NCBI RefSeq assembly: GCF_900186965.1
Contig: NZ_LT906457.1
Span: 1,018,501-1,082,500, forward strand
Source: Legionella spiritensis
GTDB taxonomy: Bacteria; Pseudomonadota; Gammaproteobacteria; Legionellales; Legionellaceae
DNA length: 64,000 bases
Reading direction: 5' to 3'
In this document: piece by piece, positions 46,420 to 55,860 of the stretch
Layout: each line of letters opens with the position of its first letter
Position numbering within the stretch: the first letter of the stretch is position 1
The notes under the pieces: generated by a model
Databases searched by the model: none
What the model was told of the DNA's origin: nothing
The model's input: only the letters and a program-made list of their open reading frames with translations
Translations under genes and position numbers: made by a program

Positions 46420-46980
46420 TTACCGGGAACACGTATTGTCCTTCGAGGGATCCGCAGAGAGTTTGAGTGTTTCAAGCAACGGTTTGCGAAGGATACGGGC
46501 AGAAGATTCCGTCGTTCCCGACCAGAATCCTTCCTGGCATTTTTTAGTGTCGCAATCGCCGCCAAAAGTAAAAAACGATTGGGTATTGAAAATTTTGCAA
46601 CTGCAAATGGCTTTTTTCGGATCCATGGGATTGACGGTGCAGGGCGCATCGACGCAATCTGTCCAGGGAATTCCCTTGCGGCAGGCCATATTTTTCTTCG
46701 CATGAAATTGTGCAAAGGAAAACGTGGAAACAAGTCGTCTGGCTTCATATTGAACCTCTTTGGGGGTACGTTGTTCGCAGGTTTTATAACCCACGCTGTA
46801 CCCGTTTTTCACAACGCAGGCACAAATGGCGTAATCAGGATGTCTTGGATCAGGAATGCAGGCGGCGGAGGTACAGAGTGCGTATTTTTGCTGACAAACT
46901 ATCGGTTGTGTTTGCTCCGCCGCGTAATTGCTATTCGTTGTCAAACACAATAATGTCAGAATAATAGTGGTGCATTTCAT
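46420..46980 (-). CDS. Small secreted Cys-rich protein
   Basis: 186 residues; signal peptide MKCTTIILTLLCLTTNSNYA. About 15 Cys occur in spaced pairs: VCQQKYALCTSAACIPDP, YAICACVV, MACRKGIPWTDCVDAPCTVNP, AICSCKIF and GGDCDTKKC. Two internally similar units (CxxxxxxCTxAxCIPDPRHPDYAICAC and CxxxxPWTDCVDAPCTVNPMDPKKAICSC) suggest a duplicated disulfide-rich module. Family unknown. It shares orientation and secretion with the neighbouring halovibrin-like gene. Confidence 0.65.
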   Translation of the reverse strand: MKCTTIILTLLCLTTNSNYAAEQTQPIVCQQKYALCTSAACIPDPRHPDYAICACVVKNGYSVGYKTCEQRTPKEVQYEARRLVSTFSFAQFHAKKNMACRKGIPWTDCVDAPCTVNPMDPKKAICSCKIFNTQSFFTFGGDCDTKKCQEGFWSGTTESSARILRKPLLETLKLSADPSKDNTCSR

Positions 46981-47051
46981 GGCAGGTGTTCCATCAAAAG
47001 GGTATCCTTGTATAAATACAGCTTAGCGTAATATTTTCTTTAAGAGAGATT

Positions 47052-47729
47052 ATGAATAATTTAATAATATTTGATATTGATGGAACACTAACGAATACCA
47101 ATCGAGTGGATTCTGATTATTTTGAAAGGGCGCTTCTTGAAAGCTTGCCTGTAAAATACATTGATAATCAATGGCATAACTATAAATATTCCACCGATTC
47201 CGGCATGGTAACAGAAATTGTTCAGTCCGCGTTTGGACGGGATCCCTCTTTAGAGGAGATAGCGGCTATAAAAGAACGATTTGTGGGGTATCTTAAAACG
47301 GCTTTCCTGAAAGACAAATCCCACTGTCTGCCTCTTTCAGGCGCTTCGGAGATATTTACTATCCTGACGCAACGGGGATGGGATATCGGTATTGCAACCG
47401 GTGGCTGGGAAAAATCGGCCTTGTTGAAACTTAGGACGGCGAATATCCCCTGCGATGGTGTGCCCATTGCGCACAGTGATGATCACATGGAAAGAGAGCA
47501 GATTATCACCATTGCTATTGAGCGTGCGAAAAAAAATTATCATCGTCCGGCTTATTCAAAAATGATCTACGTAGGAGACAGGATTTGGGATAAAAATGCG
47601 GCGCGAAATATCAATATTGATTTTATTGGTATTGGTGCCGAGCTTGGTAATATCAATGAAAAGGATTTTTTTCACATCAATGATTACACGGGAAATGCGT
47701 TTATCCAATATTTGGAAAGCGGTTGCTGA
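47052..47729 (+). CDS. HAD-superfamily hydrolase
   Basis: 225 residues after AGAGAGATT. Motif I LIIFDIDGTLTNT (DxDGT), motif II IGIATGGWEKS, the lysine near residue 165 and motif IV MIYVGDRIWDKNAA are all present, with a helical cap in between. It looks like a phosphoglycolate-phosphatase-like soluble phosphatase. Substrate unknown. The next gene, 47829, is on the same strand after 99 bases. Confidence 0.85.
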   Translation: MNNLIIFDIDGTLTNTNRVDSDYFERALLESLPVKYIDNQWHNYKYSTDSGMVTEIVQSAFGRDPSLEEIAAIKERFVGYLKTAFLKDKSHCLPLSGASEIFTILTQRGWDIGIATGGWEKSALLKLRTANIPCDGVPIAHSDDHMEREQIITIAIERAKKNYHRPAYSKMIYVGDRIWDKNAARNINIDFIGIGAELGNINEKDFFHINDYTGNAFIQYLESGC

Positions 47730-47828
47730 ACCACATTTTTTATACCGCATTATATTGTGAATTATTCTATAATGTTCTTGTAAGTTAAAAGATATATTCC
47801 CTTGCGCCATTCTTTAGAGGAGAATTAA

Positions 47829-48599
47829 ATGCTGCGAAGCATTGTTTCTCATGTGTATCCACCCTTCATTTTCCTGTTCTGGATAACGGTTTTTTTGACT
47901 CTAAGTAACGTTGTTTTTAAATACAGGCATGCAAGTCTGCATATTGCTACCGACATGCACGGCACAAGAATGGTGGTTAATATAATAGGTGCGCTTTTTA
48001 GTATATTCCTGGGATTTGTGGTTTATATTTCCTGGACTAACTATAAAGAGGCGACGCAACTGGTAGGGCAGGAAGCCACTAAAATATACACGGTCTGGGA
48101 AAACAGCAAAGGTTTTCCGGAGCCGGTTTTTCACAAGATAAGCGACCAGATGCAGCAATACGTTTCATCGCTGATGAATGATGAGTGGTCTTCGATGAAA
48201 AAGGGCAGGGCATCGCCAGTCACACAAAAGGCACAGAGTACTGTCTACGCCGCGTTTTTGAATTATCGTCCGTCTGATATGTATAGCCAAAACTATTATA
48301 ACAGGGCGATGTCTTCTTTGGATCAAGCCAGTGAACTTCGTAATCAGCGCCTGAATATGCTTAACATTATCATTCCTTCGGCCTGGTACGTGATTGTATT
48401 AATTGGCGCCTCTACTATTATTATTGTTTCCGTGTTTATGCTGGAAAATAATATTCTGGGGTATGGTATTCAAACATTACTGTGTTTGTTTCTATCCTTT
48501 TACCTCACGTCAATTGTCATTCTAAGCCACCCCTTATCCGGGATCATCTCCATCTCCAACCAGCCCTATAAAGAACTTCTTCATAAGATAACCCGTTAG
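47829..48599 (+). CDS. DUF4239-type membrane protein
   Basis: 256 residues; GAGGAG precedes the ATG. Two N-terminal hydrophobic segments (FIFLFWITVFLTLSNVVF and VVNIIGALFSIFLGFVVYI) and two near the C-terminus (WYVIVLIGASTIIIVSVFML, LCLFLSFYLTSIVIL) enclose a soluble helical part with NYKEATQLVGQEATKIYTVW. This is the bestrophin-like DUF4239 plan. Ion-channel function in the family is unproven. Confidence 0.75.
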   Translation: MLRSIVSHVYPPFIFLFWITVFLTLSNVVFKYRHASLHIATDMHGTRMVVNIIGALFSIFLGFVVYISWTNYKEATQLVGQEATKIYTVWENSKGFPEPVFHKISDQMQQYVSSLMNDEWSSMKKGRASPVTQKAQSTVYAAFLNYRPSDMYSQNYYNRAMSSLDQASELRNQRLNMLNIIIPSAWYVIVLIGASTIIIVSVFMLENNILGYGIQTLLCLFLSFYLTSIVILSHPLSGIISISNQPYKELLHKITR

Positions 48600-48612
48600 T
48601 TCCGTCAATTTT

Positions 48613-48632
48613 CCCAGGTTCAGGGAACCTAA
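48613..48632. repeat. A/B-type repeat end (remnant)
   Basis: CCCAGGTTCAGGGAACCTAA resembles the termini GGTTCACGGAACC-CTAG with one change. No body is attached. Confidence 0.4.
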
Positions 48633-48700
48633 TGTTATTGTATCATTGACTGTAAGCTTTTATAGTGGGTAAATAATCGAAAAAAATCAGGAAAGCTATT

Positions 48701-49084
48701 ATGGATCCTATAACAGGAAAATGTCATTGCGGGAAAAATTCGTTCGTACTCTCTGCTGATCCGGAATTTCAATTCATTTGTTATTGTCATAATTGTCAGT
48801 TATTAAATAGCGGTGGTCATTTGTGCGGTATGCTTTTTGATAAAAACTGTCTGGAGGAGGCCAGGGCCACACAAACCTACACGTACAAGGGTGGCAGCGG
48901 GAACTCAATAATTCTGCACTTCTGTCCCGAGTGCTCTACGCAATTATACGCATACCCTATAGAGTATCCCAACAAGGTTGTGATCCGGGCAAACACTCTG
49001 GACAACGAAGGTTTTAAGCCGCAGCAAGCCCTTTTCGCCGAATCGTCTTTTTCCTGGGATAAACCTGTTTCCATGGAAGAATAA
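48701..49084 (+). CDS. GFA-family zinc protein (CENP-V type)
   Basis: 127 residues; AGGAAAGC precedes the ATG. The zinc ligands of the family are visible: GKCHCGKNSF, FICYCHNCQLLN and HFCPECSTQLY. The family includes glutathione-dependent formaldehyde-activating enzyme and S-(hydroxymethyl)glutathione synthases, but most members lack assigned reactions. It ends at a bidirectional-looking hairpin shared with the convergent 49132 gene. Confidence 0.88.
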   Translation: MDPITGKCHCGKNSFVLSADPEFQFICYCHNCQLLNSGGHLCGMLFDKNCLEEARATQTYTYKGGSGNSIILHFCPECSTQLYAYPIEYPNKVVIRANTLDNEGFKPQQALFAESSFSWDKPVSMEE

Positions 49085-49097
49085 GAAATTGAATTGG

Positions 49098-49127
49098 ACG
49101 GGTTGCTTATCGGCAACCCGTAATTTT
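49098..49127. terminator. Bidirectional terminator between convergent genes
   Basis: ACGGGTTGC-TTATC-GGCAACCCGT with TAATTTT following on the plus strand and AATTCAATTT on the minus. It lies between the stops at 49084 (plus) and 49132 (minus). Confidence 0.6.
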
Positions 49128-49131
49128 GAGA

Positions 49132-49410
49132 TTATGCAACGCTGTCCAGATGCAGGTGAATGAGTTTGGCAAGATCATCGATTACTTTCTTTGATGAGTC
49201 CCGATTGTCCGGGAATTGTTTATGCACGATGTTAGCCAGAAAAGCGGCCAGGGCTTGAAATACCACGTTATTATTGCGCAGGGATGGTTGCAGTTTGTCT
49301 ACGGATTGGGTTAAGGCCGTAAACAAATTCTGTCCGATCAGGTTCATGGCCTGGGAATAATCTTCCTGTGTGAGCTTGTCGGCGGGTTTGGTGGTATCAC
49401 TAGCAGTCAT
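49132..49410 (-). CDS. Hypothetical protein, 92 residues
   Basis: Start at MTASDTTKPADKL, preceded by AGGA; a longer in-frame start lacks a ribosome site. The protein is all-helical by composition (YSQAMNLIGQNLFTALTQSVDKLQPSL, VVFQALAAFLANIVHKQF) and soluble, with no recognised family. It shares a terminator with the convergent 48701 gene. Confidence 0.6.
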   Translation of the reverse strand: MTASDTTKPADKLTQEDYSQAMNLIGQNLFTALTQSVDKLQPSLRNNNVVFQALAAFLANIVHKQFPDNRDSSKKVIDDLAKLIHLHLDSVA

Positions 49411-49517
49411 TACATATCCTGTAAACGTATGATGAAGGGGCAAATTATAGGGTTCATCTCAACGGATTGCAACGCATACCAAGATGTAGCTAGCGTACAC
49501 CGTTTATAAAAGAGAGG

Positions 49518-49572
49518 CCGTTTGAACATTATCCCGCATTTCGGCTTTGCCTTCATGGCGGGCGACAGGGAT
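49518..49572. repeat. B-type repeat fragment
   Basis: GTTTGAACATTATCCCGCAT, TTCGGCTTTGCCTTCATGGC and GGGCGACAGG match the right part of the B core with changes; the rest is absent. Confidence 0.45.
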
Positions 49573-49599
49573 TTGATTGATTTTTGATCGTTCGGCCTT

Positions 49600-50226
49600 C
49601 TAGTTGTCAAACAAAGACACCTCACCACTGGCTACGTCATACAAACCACCGATTATCCTGATTTGTCCGTTGGAGACCAGTCTTTTTAAAATGTCGCTTT
49701 CGTGTAACACCGTGTCAATGCTGTTCATAACATTTAATTTGGCCACCGCATCCACGAAGCGCGGATTATTGCCATTACGTTGCTCGTTAATGGACTTTTC
49801 TTTTTCAATAGCCGGATCAATTTTTCGTAACAGGCCGGACAAATGCTCCATTTCCACGCTGTCACACGCCCCTTTGACTGCGCCGCAACTGGTATGTCCC
49901 AACACGACTATAAGTTTTGAGCCGGCAATTTCACAGGCGAATTCCATGCTTCCCAGGATATCATCATTAATAACATTGCCGGCGATACGGATACTGAAGA
50001 TATCTCCGAGTCCTTGATCGAAAATTAATTCCGCCGGGGTTCTGGAGTCGATGCAGCTTAAAATGGTTGCGAAGGGATATTGTCCATTGGCCGTTTCATT
50101 AACCTGCTGCAAAAGATTTCTATTGTAGCTCAAGTTTTGTATAAAACGCTGATTGCCATTTTTAAGAAGTTCAATGGCTAGTTCAGGCGTAATCTGGCGT
50201 TGTAATTCTTTTGTGATGGTTTTCAT
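49600..50226 (-). CDS. Beta-class carbonic anhydrase
   Basis: 208 residues. The zinc ligands are in ATILSCIDSRTPAE (Cys and the CxDxR dyad) and VVLGHTSCGAVKGAC (His and Cys), with the usual IFSIRIAGNVIND between. It interconverts CO2 and bicarbonate, is cytoplasmic with no signal peptide, and is of normal length. The gene stands alone. Confidence 0.94.
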   Translation of the reverse strand: MKTITKELQRQITPELAIELLKNGNQRFIQNLSYNRNLLQQVNETANGQYPFATILSCIDSRTPAELIFDQGLGDIFSIRIAGNVINDDILGSMEFACEIAGSKLIVVLGHTSCGAVKGACDSVEMEHLSGLLRKIDPAIEKEKSINEQRNGNNPRFVDAVAKLNVMNSIDTVLHESDILKRLVSNGQIRIIGGLYDVASGEVSLFDN

Positions 50227-50294
50227 AATGATGTATTGAGATTTTTGTATCTGTTAACTATGGTCCGAATTTTGTGATTCTGCAAATCAACTTC

Positions 50295-51023
50295 TTATTG
50301 TTGCATAATCAATGCGGTACAGCGAGCGTTTTTGCATTGGATCCCCGGTAAAATTTCTACGACACGGGCCAGCCACCGGTGATTTTTTTTATTGATAAGG
50401 GTATTGGTACGTCCGTAAATGGTACTGTTTACCTTGCAATGAATAAGATCGCTTAATGCTTTGGTGCAGTGGAGAGAGAAATAAGCGCGATCCTTCGTGA
50501 GAGTGTCTATACGATGGTCAGCCAGTAATTGTCCGAATGGAATGTTATCATGCAAAATATGGTCAATTATTTGTTTCGGCAGTTCGTTGAAATTCATCGT
50601 GATAAAAGCCAGTTCAATCACGATGGATTCTTTTTTGTTTCGCGCGATTTCCACGTTATTTCGTATTCTGTTTTTATCTATAAGCATAATAATAGCGCGT
50701 GAAAAAGTTTTTTGAACTTTATTCTGTTTGGCAAACAAGGTCTGAATTTTTGGGGTTCGTTGATAATAGCTGGTCAGGCCTGTCGTCATAAGCGGCTGTG
50801 TGAGTAAAGCATTATAGGGAGACGGCAGGCTTTCAAGATCAACCTGTGCCGCGATGAGGTCATCCTGTTTTAATAAAGCGGCAAGATCATGGACGCGCTG
50901 ATGGACGAGGTTGTGTTGCTCGTTTGCCGCCAGGTAGGGCATAGCATGAGTGGCATGCCAGGGATAAGCAAGAGCGAATAATAAAAACAATTTCACATAA
51001 GCAGGGATCCATGAATTCACCAT
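50295..51023 (-). CDS. Secreted protein of unknown function
   Basis: 242 residues with a signal peptide ending near HATHAMPYL. The mature part is helical and basic with several Cys near the C-terminus (FSLHCTKALSDLIHCKVNS, GIQCKNARCTALIMQQ). VHDLAALLKQDDLIAAQVDLESLPSPYN and FAKQNKVQKTFSRAIIMLIDK do not match a family I know. Likely periplasmic or exported. Confidence 0.6.
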   Translation of the reverse strand: MVNSWIPAYVKLFLLFALAYPWHATHAMPYLAANEQHNLVHQRVHDLAALLKQDDLIAAQVDLESLPSPYNALLTQPLMTTGLTSYYQRTPKIQTLFAKQNKVQKTFSRAIIMLIDKNRIRNNVEIARNKKESIVIELAFITMNFNELPKQIIDHILHDNIPFGQLLADHRIDTLTKDRAYFSLHCTKALSDLIHCKVNSTIYGRTNTLINKKNHRWLARVVEILPGIQCKNARCTALIMQQ

Positions 51024-51183
51024 TTTTATTGTTTCACTTTTGACGATTCAGATTTGTTATTATATTGCACAACAATTGTGACGTTATTTACAAACTGGAC
51101 TCTTTCCTTCCTCATGAGTTTGATGATGTTCTGCAACTTTCTCCAAAAAGAAACGGCTATAGGAAGACCTGTTGGATAGATAG

Positions 51184-51210
51184 TGTCGGGCCAAGGGGCC
51201 CGACAACAAA
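51184..51210. repeat. GC hairpin between katalase and secreted-protein genes
   Basis: TGTCGGGCC-AAG-GGGCCCGACA is an almost perfect hairpin with no T-run. It resembles the hairpin inside repeat D1. GCCCAGAGCCTGA about 25 bases on looks like a repeat end, so this may be a repeat remnant. Confidence 0.4.
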
Positions 51211-51259
51211 ACAATTAGGGATGAGATAAGTGCCCAGAGCCTGATTGTTTAAATGGATG

Positions 51260-52720
51260 TCAACCTTCCCTGACTCCTTTTTCGATACGGTTACCGATTT
51301 CCTGATCAATGTTTTTCCAATATTCGAATGTTCTTTTTAGCACAGGTTCGCTGACGCCGTTTTTCAAATGACCGACTACGTTGCTGACCAGTCTGTCCCG
51401 GGCATCATTGTCCAGCACCTTGTTGACCAGCGTATTAGCCTGTACAAAGTCATTGTCGTCCTTGCGCAGCGTATAGGCCGCACGTACGAAATCACCATGT
51501 GCTTCCCATGTCGCTACCTCGGGATTTCTTGAGCTGTCTGCCTGCGGGCCTCCCTTGGAGTTGGGCGCGTAAACCGGATCCGAGACATTCTCAACACGCA
51601 TGGCGCCTTCCTTGCTATAGCTGTAAACAGGACATTTCGGTTTGTTAACCGGTATCTGCTTGTAGTTCACACCCAGCCTGGCACGGTGCGCGTCCGCATA
51701 GGAGAATATTCTTGCAAGAAGCATCTTGTCCGGACTGATTCCAGTTCCGGGTACCATATTATTAGGTTCAAACGCAGCCTGTTCTATTTCAGTATGATAA
51801 TCGGTCGGATTGCGATTGAGAGTCAGTTTGCCGACTTTGACAAGAGGATAGTCTCCATGCGGCCATACTTTGGTAAGGTCAAACGGATTGAAACGGTAGG
51901 TTTCAGCCTCTTTGAAAGGCATAATCTGCATATACAGCGTCCAGCTCGGATAGTCGCCACGCAAGATAGCCTCATGCAGATCGCGGGTGTGGTAGTCGCT
52001 GTCCGTACCCGCAAGGTGATCCGCTTCCTGCTGGGTCAGACATTCAATGCCCTGGTCGGTTTTGAAGTGATATTTGACCCAGAATTTCTCACCCTCGGCA
52101 TTCACCCACATGTAAGTATGGCTGGAATAGCCATTCATGTGGCGCCAGGATTTCGGGATGCCGCGATCACCCATCAACCATGTTACCTGATGCGCCGATT
52201 CCGGTGACAGGCTCCAGAAATCCCATTGCATGTCGTGGTCGCGCAGGTTGTTATTGGCGCGGCGTTTCTGCGAGCGGATAAAGTGCTGGAATTTCATTGG
52301 ATCGCGCACAAAGAAAACAGGCGTGTTGTTTCCAACCAGATCGAAGTTACCCTCGCTGGTGTAGAATTTTACTGCGAATCCACGAGGGTCGCGCCAGGTA
52401 TCGGGGCTTCCTCGCTCACCCGCAACGGTTGAAAAGCGAATTACGATATCCGTTTTTGTCCCTGGCTGGAATACGGCGGCTTTGGTGTATTTGCTGACGT
52501 CTTCGGTTACCTCGAAATGTCCGAACGCGCCGCCTCCTTTGGCATGCGGCTGGCGTTCCGGGATTCTTTCACGATTAAAGTTCGCCATCTGCTCAATCAG
52601 GTAGTGATCGTGCAAAACAATGGGTCCGTTTGGTCCAATGGTCAGCGAGTACTCATCGCTTGGCACAGGTATTCCCGAATCGGTTGTGGTGAATTTTTGA
52701 TGGTTGTCCTTGGCTGACAT
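51260..52720 (-). CDS. Monofunctional haem catalase
   Basis: 486 residues from the ATG preceded by AGGGAGAT ([16 protein letters not shown]). The distal His is in [16 protein letters not shown], the Asn region in [26 protein letters not shown], and the haem-ligand Tyr in [14 protein letters not shown] (about residue 333). It is a small-subunit clade enzyme that disproportionates hydrogen peroxide. L. pneumophila is known for two catalase-peroxidases (KatG type), so this typical catalase is a different class. Confidence 0.95.
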   Translation of the reverse strand: MSAKDNHQKFTTTDSGIPVPSDEYSLTIGPNGPIVLHDHYLIEQMANFNRERIPERQPHAKGGGAFGHFEVTEDVSKYTKAAVFQPGTKTDIVIRFSTVAGERGSPDTWRDPRGFAVKFYTSEGNFDLVGNNTPVFFVRDPMKFQHFIRSQKRRANNNLRDHDMQWDFWSLSPESAHQVTWLMGDRGIPKSWRHMNGYSSHTYMWVNAEGEKFWVKYHFKTDQGIECLTQQEADHLAGTDSDYHTRDLHEAILRGDYPSWTLYMQIMPFKEAETYRFNPFDLTKVWPHGDYPLVKVGKLTLNRNPTDYHTEIEQAAFEPNNMVPGTGISPDKMLLARIFSYADAHRARLGVNYKQIPVNKPKCPVYSYSKEGAMRVENVSDPVYAPNSKGGPQADSSRNPEVATWEAHGDFVRAAYTLRKDDNDFVQANTLVNKVLDNDARDRLVSNVVGHLKNGVSEPVLKRTFEYWKNIDQEIGNRIEKGVREG

Positions 52721-53011
52721 GCAGCTATCTCCCTTGCTATTTATGCGTTGTTGACTTTGTCGCATCCTGTTATGGAATGTCATCAAACTCTGGTTGTGTA
52801 TTAACGATAACTGATGCGACCGGTTCTTACCTAATTATATCTGTGAAACGTCAAACTGCCAGTTTTGCGAAACCGGAATATTATCTGGAAAATCAAACAG
52901 CTTTTGCAGCCTGGCGATAATTTTAAAAACACGCCCTAAAAACAAGCAGATATTTGAAAATGACTCAGATATAATCATGCTTTGCCAAAAAACAACCTGC
53001 AGGGGTATCCG

Positions 53012-53929
53012 TTGAAATTAAAATACAGGCTTGATAGTTATAAATGCGCTTTTGTAATGCTTCTATTGGTAAGCCAGCATCTTTTTGCAAAGACATTGCC
53101 GCAACAATTGCAGCAGATAGAGCAGCGTAATAGCGGTCGAATAGGTATTTCGGTTTTGAACACAGGGAATCAACACCAGATAAACTATCGAGCCAATCAA
53201 CGCTTTCCAATGGGGTGCACCTCTAAAGTTATAGGCGTGTCTGCGGTCTTGAATAAAAGTATGACTGATCCCATGCTGTTAGGAAAAAAAATAACTTATC
53301 AAACTATTGACCTGGCCAGTTGGAGTCCGGTTACCGGCAAGCATGTTAAAGACGGCATGACCGTTGAAGCCTTATGTTCCGCCGCTATTCGTTACAGTGA
53401 TAACACGGCAATGAATCTTCTTGTTAAAGAACTGGGCGGGCTTGAAGCCATCAATGCTTATGCGAAACAACTTGGCGATCATCAATTTCGGCAGGATAAC
53501 ATCTGGCCGGACGAGGCTTTTTCAGGCGGTGACGATCCCTACGATTCCTCGTCACCCGCCGCTATGACCAATAACCTCAGGCAATTGCTTCTGGAGCGGG
53601 GATTAGGTGAAAAACAACACAAACTATTACAATCCTGGATGTTGAGCAATACAACAGGCGACAAACGAATCAGGGCCGGTGTGCCAGCGTCCTGGAAGGT
53701 TGCGGATAAAACTGGAACAGGGGCTCGTTATGGCACGACAAACGATATAGGCGTTATCTGGCCTGGTGCTTGTTCTCCGATAGTGATGTCTGTCTATTTT
53801 ACCCAAAACCACAAGCATGCAACACCGAATGACAGAGTTATCGTTGATGTAACAAAATCTGTTATCGCAGCGTTGGCTGAGAAGGATCCTTGTGTCAGGG
53901 ATGCCCTTGCAAGTAATAAAATCGGGTAG
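53012..53929 (+). CDS. Class A beta-lactamase-fold protein with altered active site
   Basis: 305 residues from a TTG preceded by CAGGGG; an earlier TTG at 52982 has no ribosome site. The signal peptide ends near QHLFA. The fold is clear: RFPMGCTSKVIG, LASWSPVTGKHV, AIRYSDNTAMNLL (S130-D-N), SSSPAAM and VADKTGTGARYG (K234-T-G). The position of the catalytic Ser70 holds Cys (G-C-T-S-K), Glu166 aligns with Trp in QDNIWPDEA, and Asn170 with Ala. Lys73 remains. It may be inactive or use a different chemistry. Periplasmic by signal peptide. Confidence 0.8.
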   Translation: MKLKYRLDSYKCAFVMLLLVSQHLFAKTLPQQLQQIEQRNSGRIGISVLNTGNQHQINYRANQRFPMGCTSKVIGVSAVLNKSMTDPMLLGKKITYQTIDLASWSPVTGKHVKDGMTVEALCSAAIRYSDNTAMNLLVKELGGLEAINAYAKQLGDHQFRQDNIWPDEAFSGGDDPYDSSSPAAMTNNLRQLLLERGLGEKQHKLLQSWMLSNTTGDKRIRAGVPASWKVADKTGTGARYGTTNDIGVIWPGACSPIVMSVYFTQNHKHATPNDRVIVDVTKSVIAALAEKDPCVRDALASNKIG

Positions 53930-54109
53930 GGCGTTCAAGTAACTTTTTGCGTGTTGTACCGGTGGCAGGGATAAGTTTTCCAACGGGCAATACGCTTGAA
54001 TCTTTCGTCACTATGAGATTGAAACAGGCTATGAAAACCCCGAATTATGGCTTTATTTAATACAATTCTTTATAATACATAAAAACATGTAATTTGACCC
54101 CTGTTTTTA

Positions 54110-55030
54110 ATGGTAAATAAGATGTCCAGCCTTACAGAGAAAGCGCTCCGATTAATGAAAAAAAACCAGTCTTTTTTTATTTTTCCTGTGGAAAATCAGG
54201 AAAAATTTCAAGAATGGGCCGCAAACGATCAAAGAAGATTGAACGATCTTAAATCGAACAATTTAGCTAAGCTATTAAAAAAATCGAAATTAATAGGAGA
54301 TTATTTGACGGCGTTAATCGGCAACTCATCCATACTTAATGATCCTGCTTGCTTGAAACGAGGTGATGATAGGGCGATGCGCAAGCTGCTCGACAAAAAT
54401 CCTTCGGTGGCAAAAGCCATTCTGGCATTTGACAACTCTACTGTTTTAACACATTGGAATATAAAAAAATTACTATTAAAAAAAATAGGAAATCAGTTCA
54501 TTGATGAGATTGATTTTCTGGCTAGAAGCGCCACTTTTTCTCGAAATAGTGCATGCGGCTTTTTTATTAGCAATGACGATATTGATAATACTGACTATAA
54601 ACACAGGTTGTTAAATTATTTATTTAGTAACGTATTAAAAAAAGCGTCTGAACAATGCCCTGAAAAACAAATTATTCTTTGGGGCAAGAAACCAGCAGTA
54701 CAAAAAAAAGACTTTTCCTCTCTGGTTGACAGCTTGAACGAAAGCCAGCGCGATATTGTTTTAGAGGCATTGTATAATGACTTGAAACAAATAGTGGATG
54801 CAAAAAGTGACAGCGGTAAAATTGCAAGCCATGATGAAAGACTATCTTCCCCGGCTGATAAAAAAGGACTGTTAAAAATACATTCGCTCAATGATCAATT
54901 CTTTTTTGGCTGGCTGGCAAAATTAATGGTAATGATTGAGTCGGCATTAGGCCTTAAAACTCGTTCTGAAAAGTTGGTTGAAAACACGGTTGATGACATC
55001 GCCTGTTATGGTACATCTTTAAAGCCCTGA
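54110..55030 (+). CDS. Orphan AT-rich gene, effector candidate
   Basis: 306 residues; no ribosome site is clear and MSSLTEK at 54122 is an alternative start. It is Lys/Asn/Ser-rich with long predicted helices (KALRLMKKNQSFF, QRRLNDLKSNNLAKLLKKSK, LTHWNIKKLLLKK). A hydrophobic patch FFFGWLAKLMVMIESALGL lies near the C-terminus and could attach to membranes. A TATAAT lies about 35 bases upstream. Nothing in known families was recognised. Confidence 0.6.
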   Translation: MVNKMSSLTEKALRLMKKNQSFFIFPVENQEKFQEWAANDQRRLNDLKSNNLAKLLKKSKLIGDYLTALIGNSSILNDPACLKRGDDRAMRKLLDKNPSVAKAILAFDNSTVLTHWNIKKLLLKKIGNQFIDEIDFLARSATFSRNSACGFFISNDDIDNTDYKHRLLNYLFSNVLKKASEQCPEKQIILWGKKPAVQKKDFSSLVDSLNESQRDIVLEALYNDLKQIVDAKSDSGKIASHDERLSSPADKKGLLKIHSLNDQFFFGWLAKLMVMIESALGLKTRSEKLVENTVDDIACYGTSLKP

Positions 55031-55037
55031 AAATCCA

Positions 55038-55646
55038 TTAATTTTTCGGGTAACTCCAGTCTCCTCTTTGTATGGAGAGGTAAACGATAAACGTTGCAAT
55101 AATCAATAGCAAATGATACACGTCATTATCAAATCGCCATTCAATCGGTACCTCATAGCCAAGAATAAACCGACTGCCCTCACGTAAAATTATCCAGATG
55201 ATATTTGCAGTAATCACAGAGATAAAACCAAATCGCGTCAGTTTTTCAGAATAAATGGCGGCGAGAAGATAAACCATAATTAACAATAGGGCTATGAAAA
55301 TAAAATTATCATGAATAATAAAACAACCCGCCAGAAACAGGGAAAAAACCATGGTTATGGCTCTCAATGTCTCAGGAATACGCATGGCGTGAATGAGAAA
55401 ATAATTATGCAATACGACCCCCATTGCAATGGCTAGCCATAAGTCGTTGACGTAGTCATTTCCGCTTAAATAATGGACCAGAACACCAAGAATTTTCAGA
55501 AGAAACACAATAAGGAAAAAGGAAACGATAAACCCCGTAAACTTCGCATTTCCTTTTTGCCATTGCCGGAAAGCCAGAATAAAATAGCTTAATAGAAACA
55601 GGGCATGCAAGGCATTGGTTAGTGCGTTGGTGATTATAGCGTCCAT
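55038..55646 (-). CDS. Multi-pass membrane protein, unknown
   Basis: 202 residues with about six hydrophobic segments (ALHALFLLSYFILAF, FIVSFFLIVFLLKILGVLV, AIAMGVVLHNYFLI, ITMVFSLFLAGCFII, FIFIALLLIMVYLLAAIY, YHLLLIIATFIVYLSI). No transport signature recognised. It converges on the 54110 gene with 7 bases between stops. Confidence 0.65.
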   Translation of the reverse strand: MDAIITNALTNALHALFLLSYFILAFRQWQKGNAKFTGFIVSFFLIVFLLKILGVLVHYLSGNDYVNDLWLAIAMGVVLHNYFLIHAMRIPETLRAITMVFSLFLAGCFIIHDNFIFIALLLIMVYLLAAIYSEKLTRFGFISVITANIIWIILREGSRFILGYEVPIEWRFDNDVYHLLLIIATFIVYLSIQRGDWSYPKN

Positions 55647-55860
55647 ATTTTATTCTTTAGTTGTTTCCTTTTATTTATATGTTCATTCTAGTACCATTTT
55701 CAGGTTATTTTTTGGGTTATTTATGGACAATTTACTGCTATTAAAGAACCCGATGCCGGTGATTTTTTATTCTCCGGAGAAATAAGTCTTCATTTATCTG
55801 TTATAAATCATTAAGATGTCCTTATTATTTGCAGCACGCAGGATATTGAGGAGATCATTG

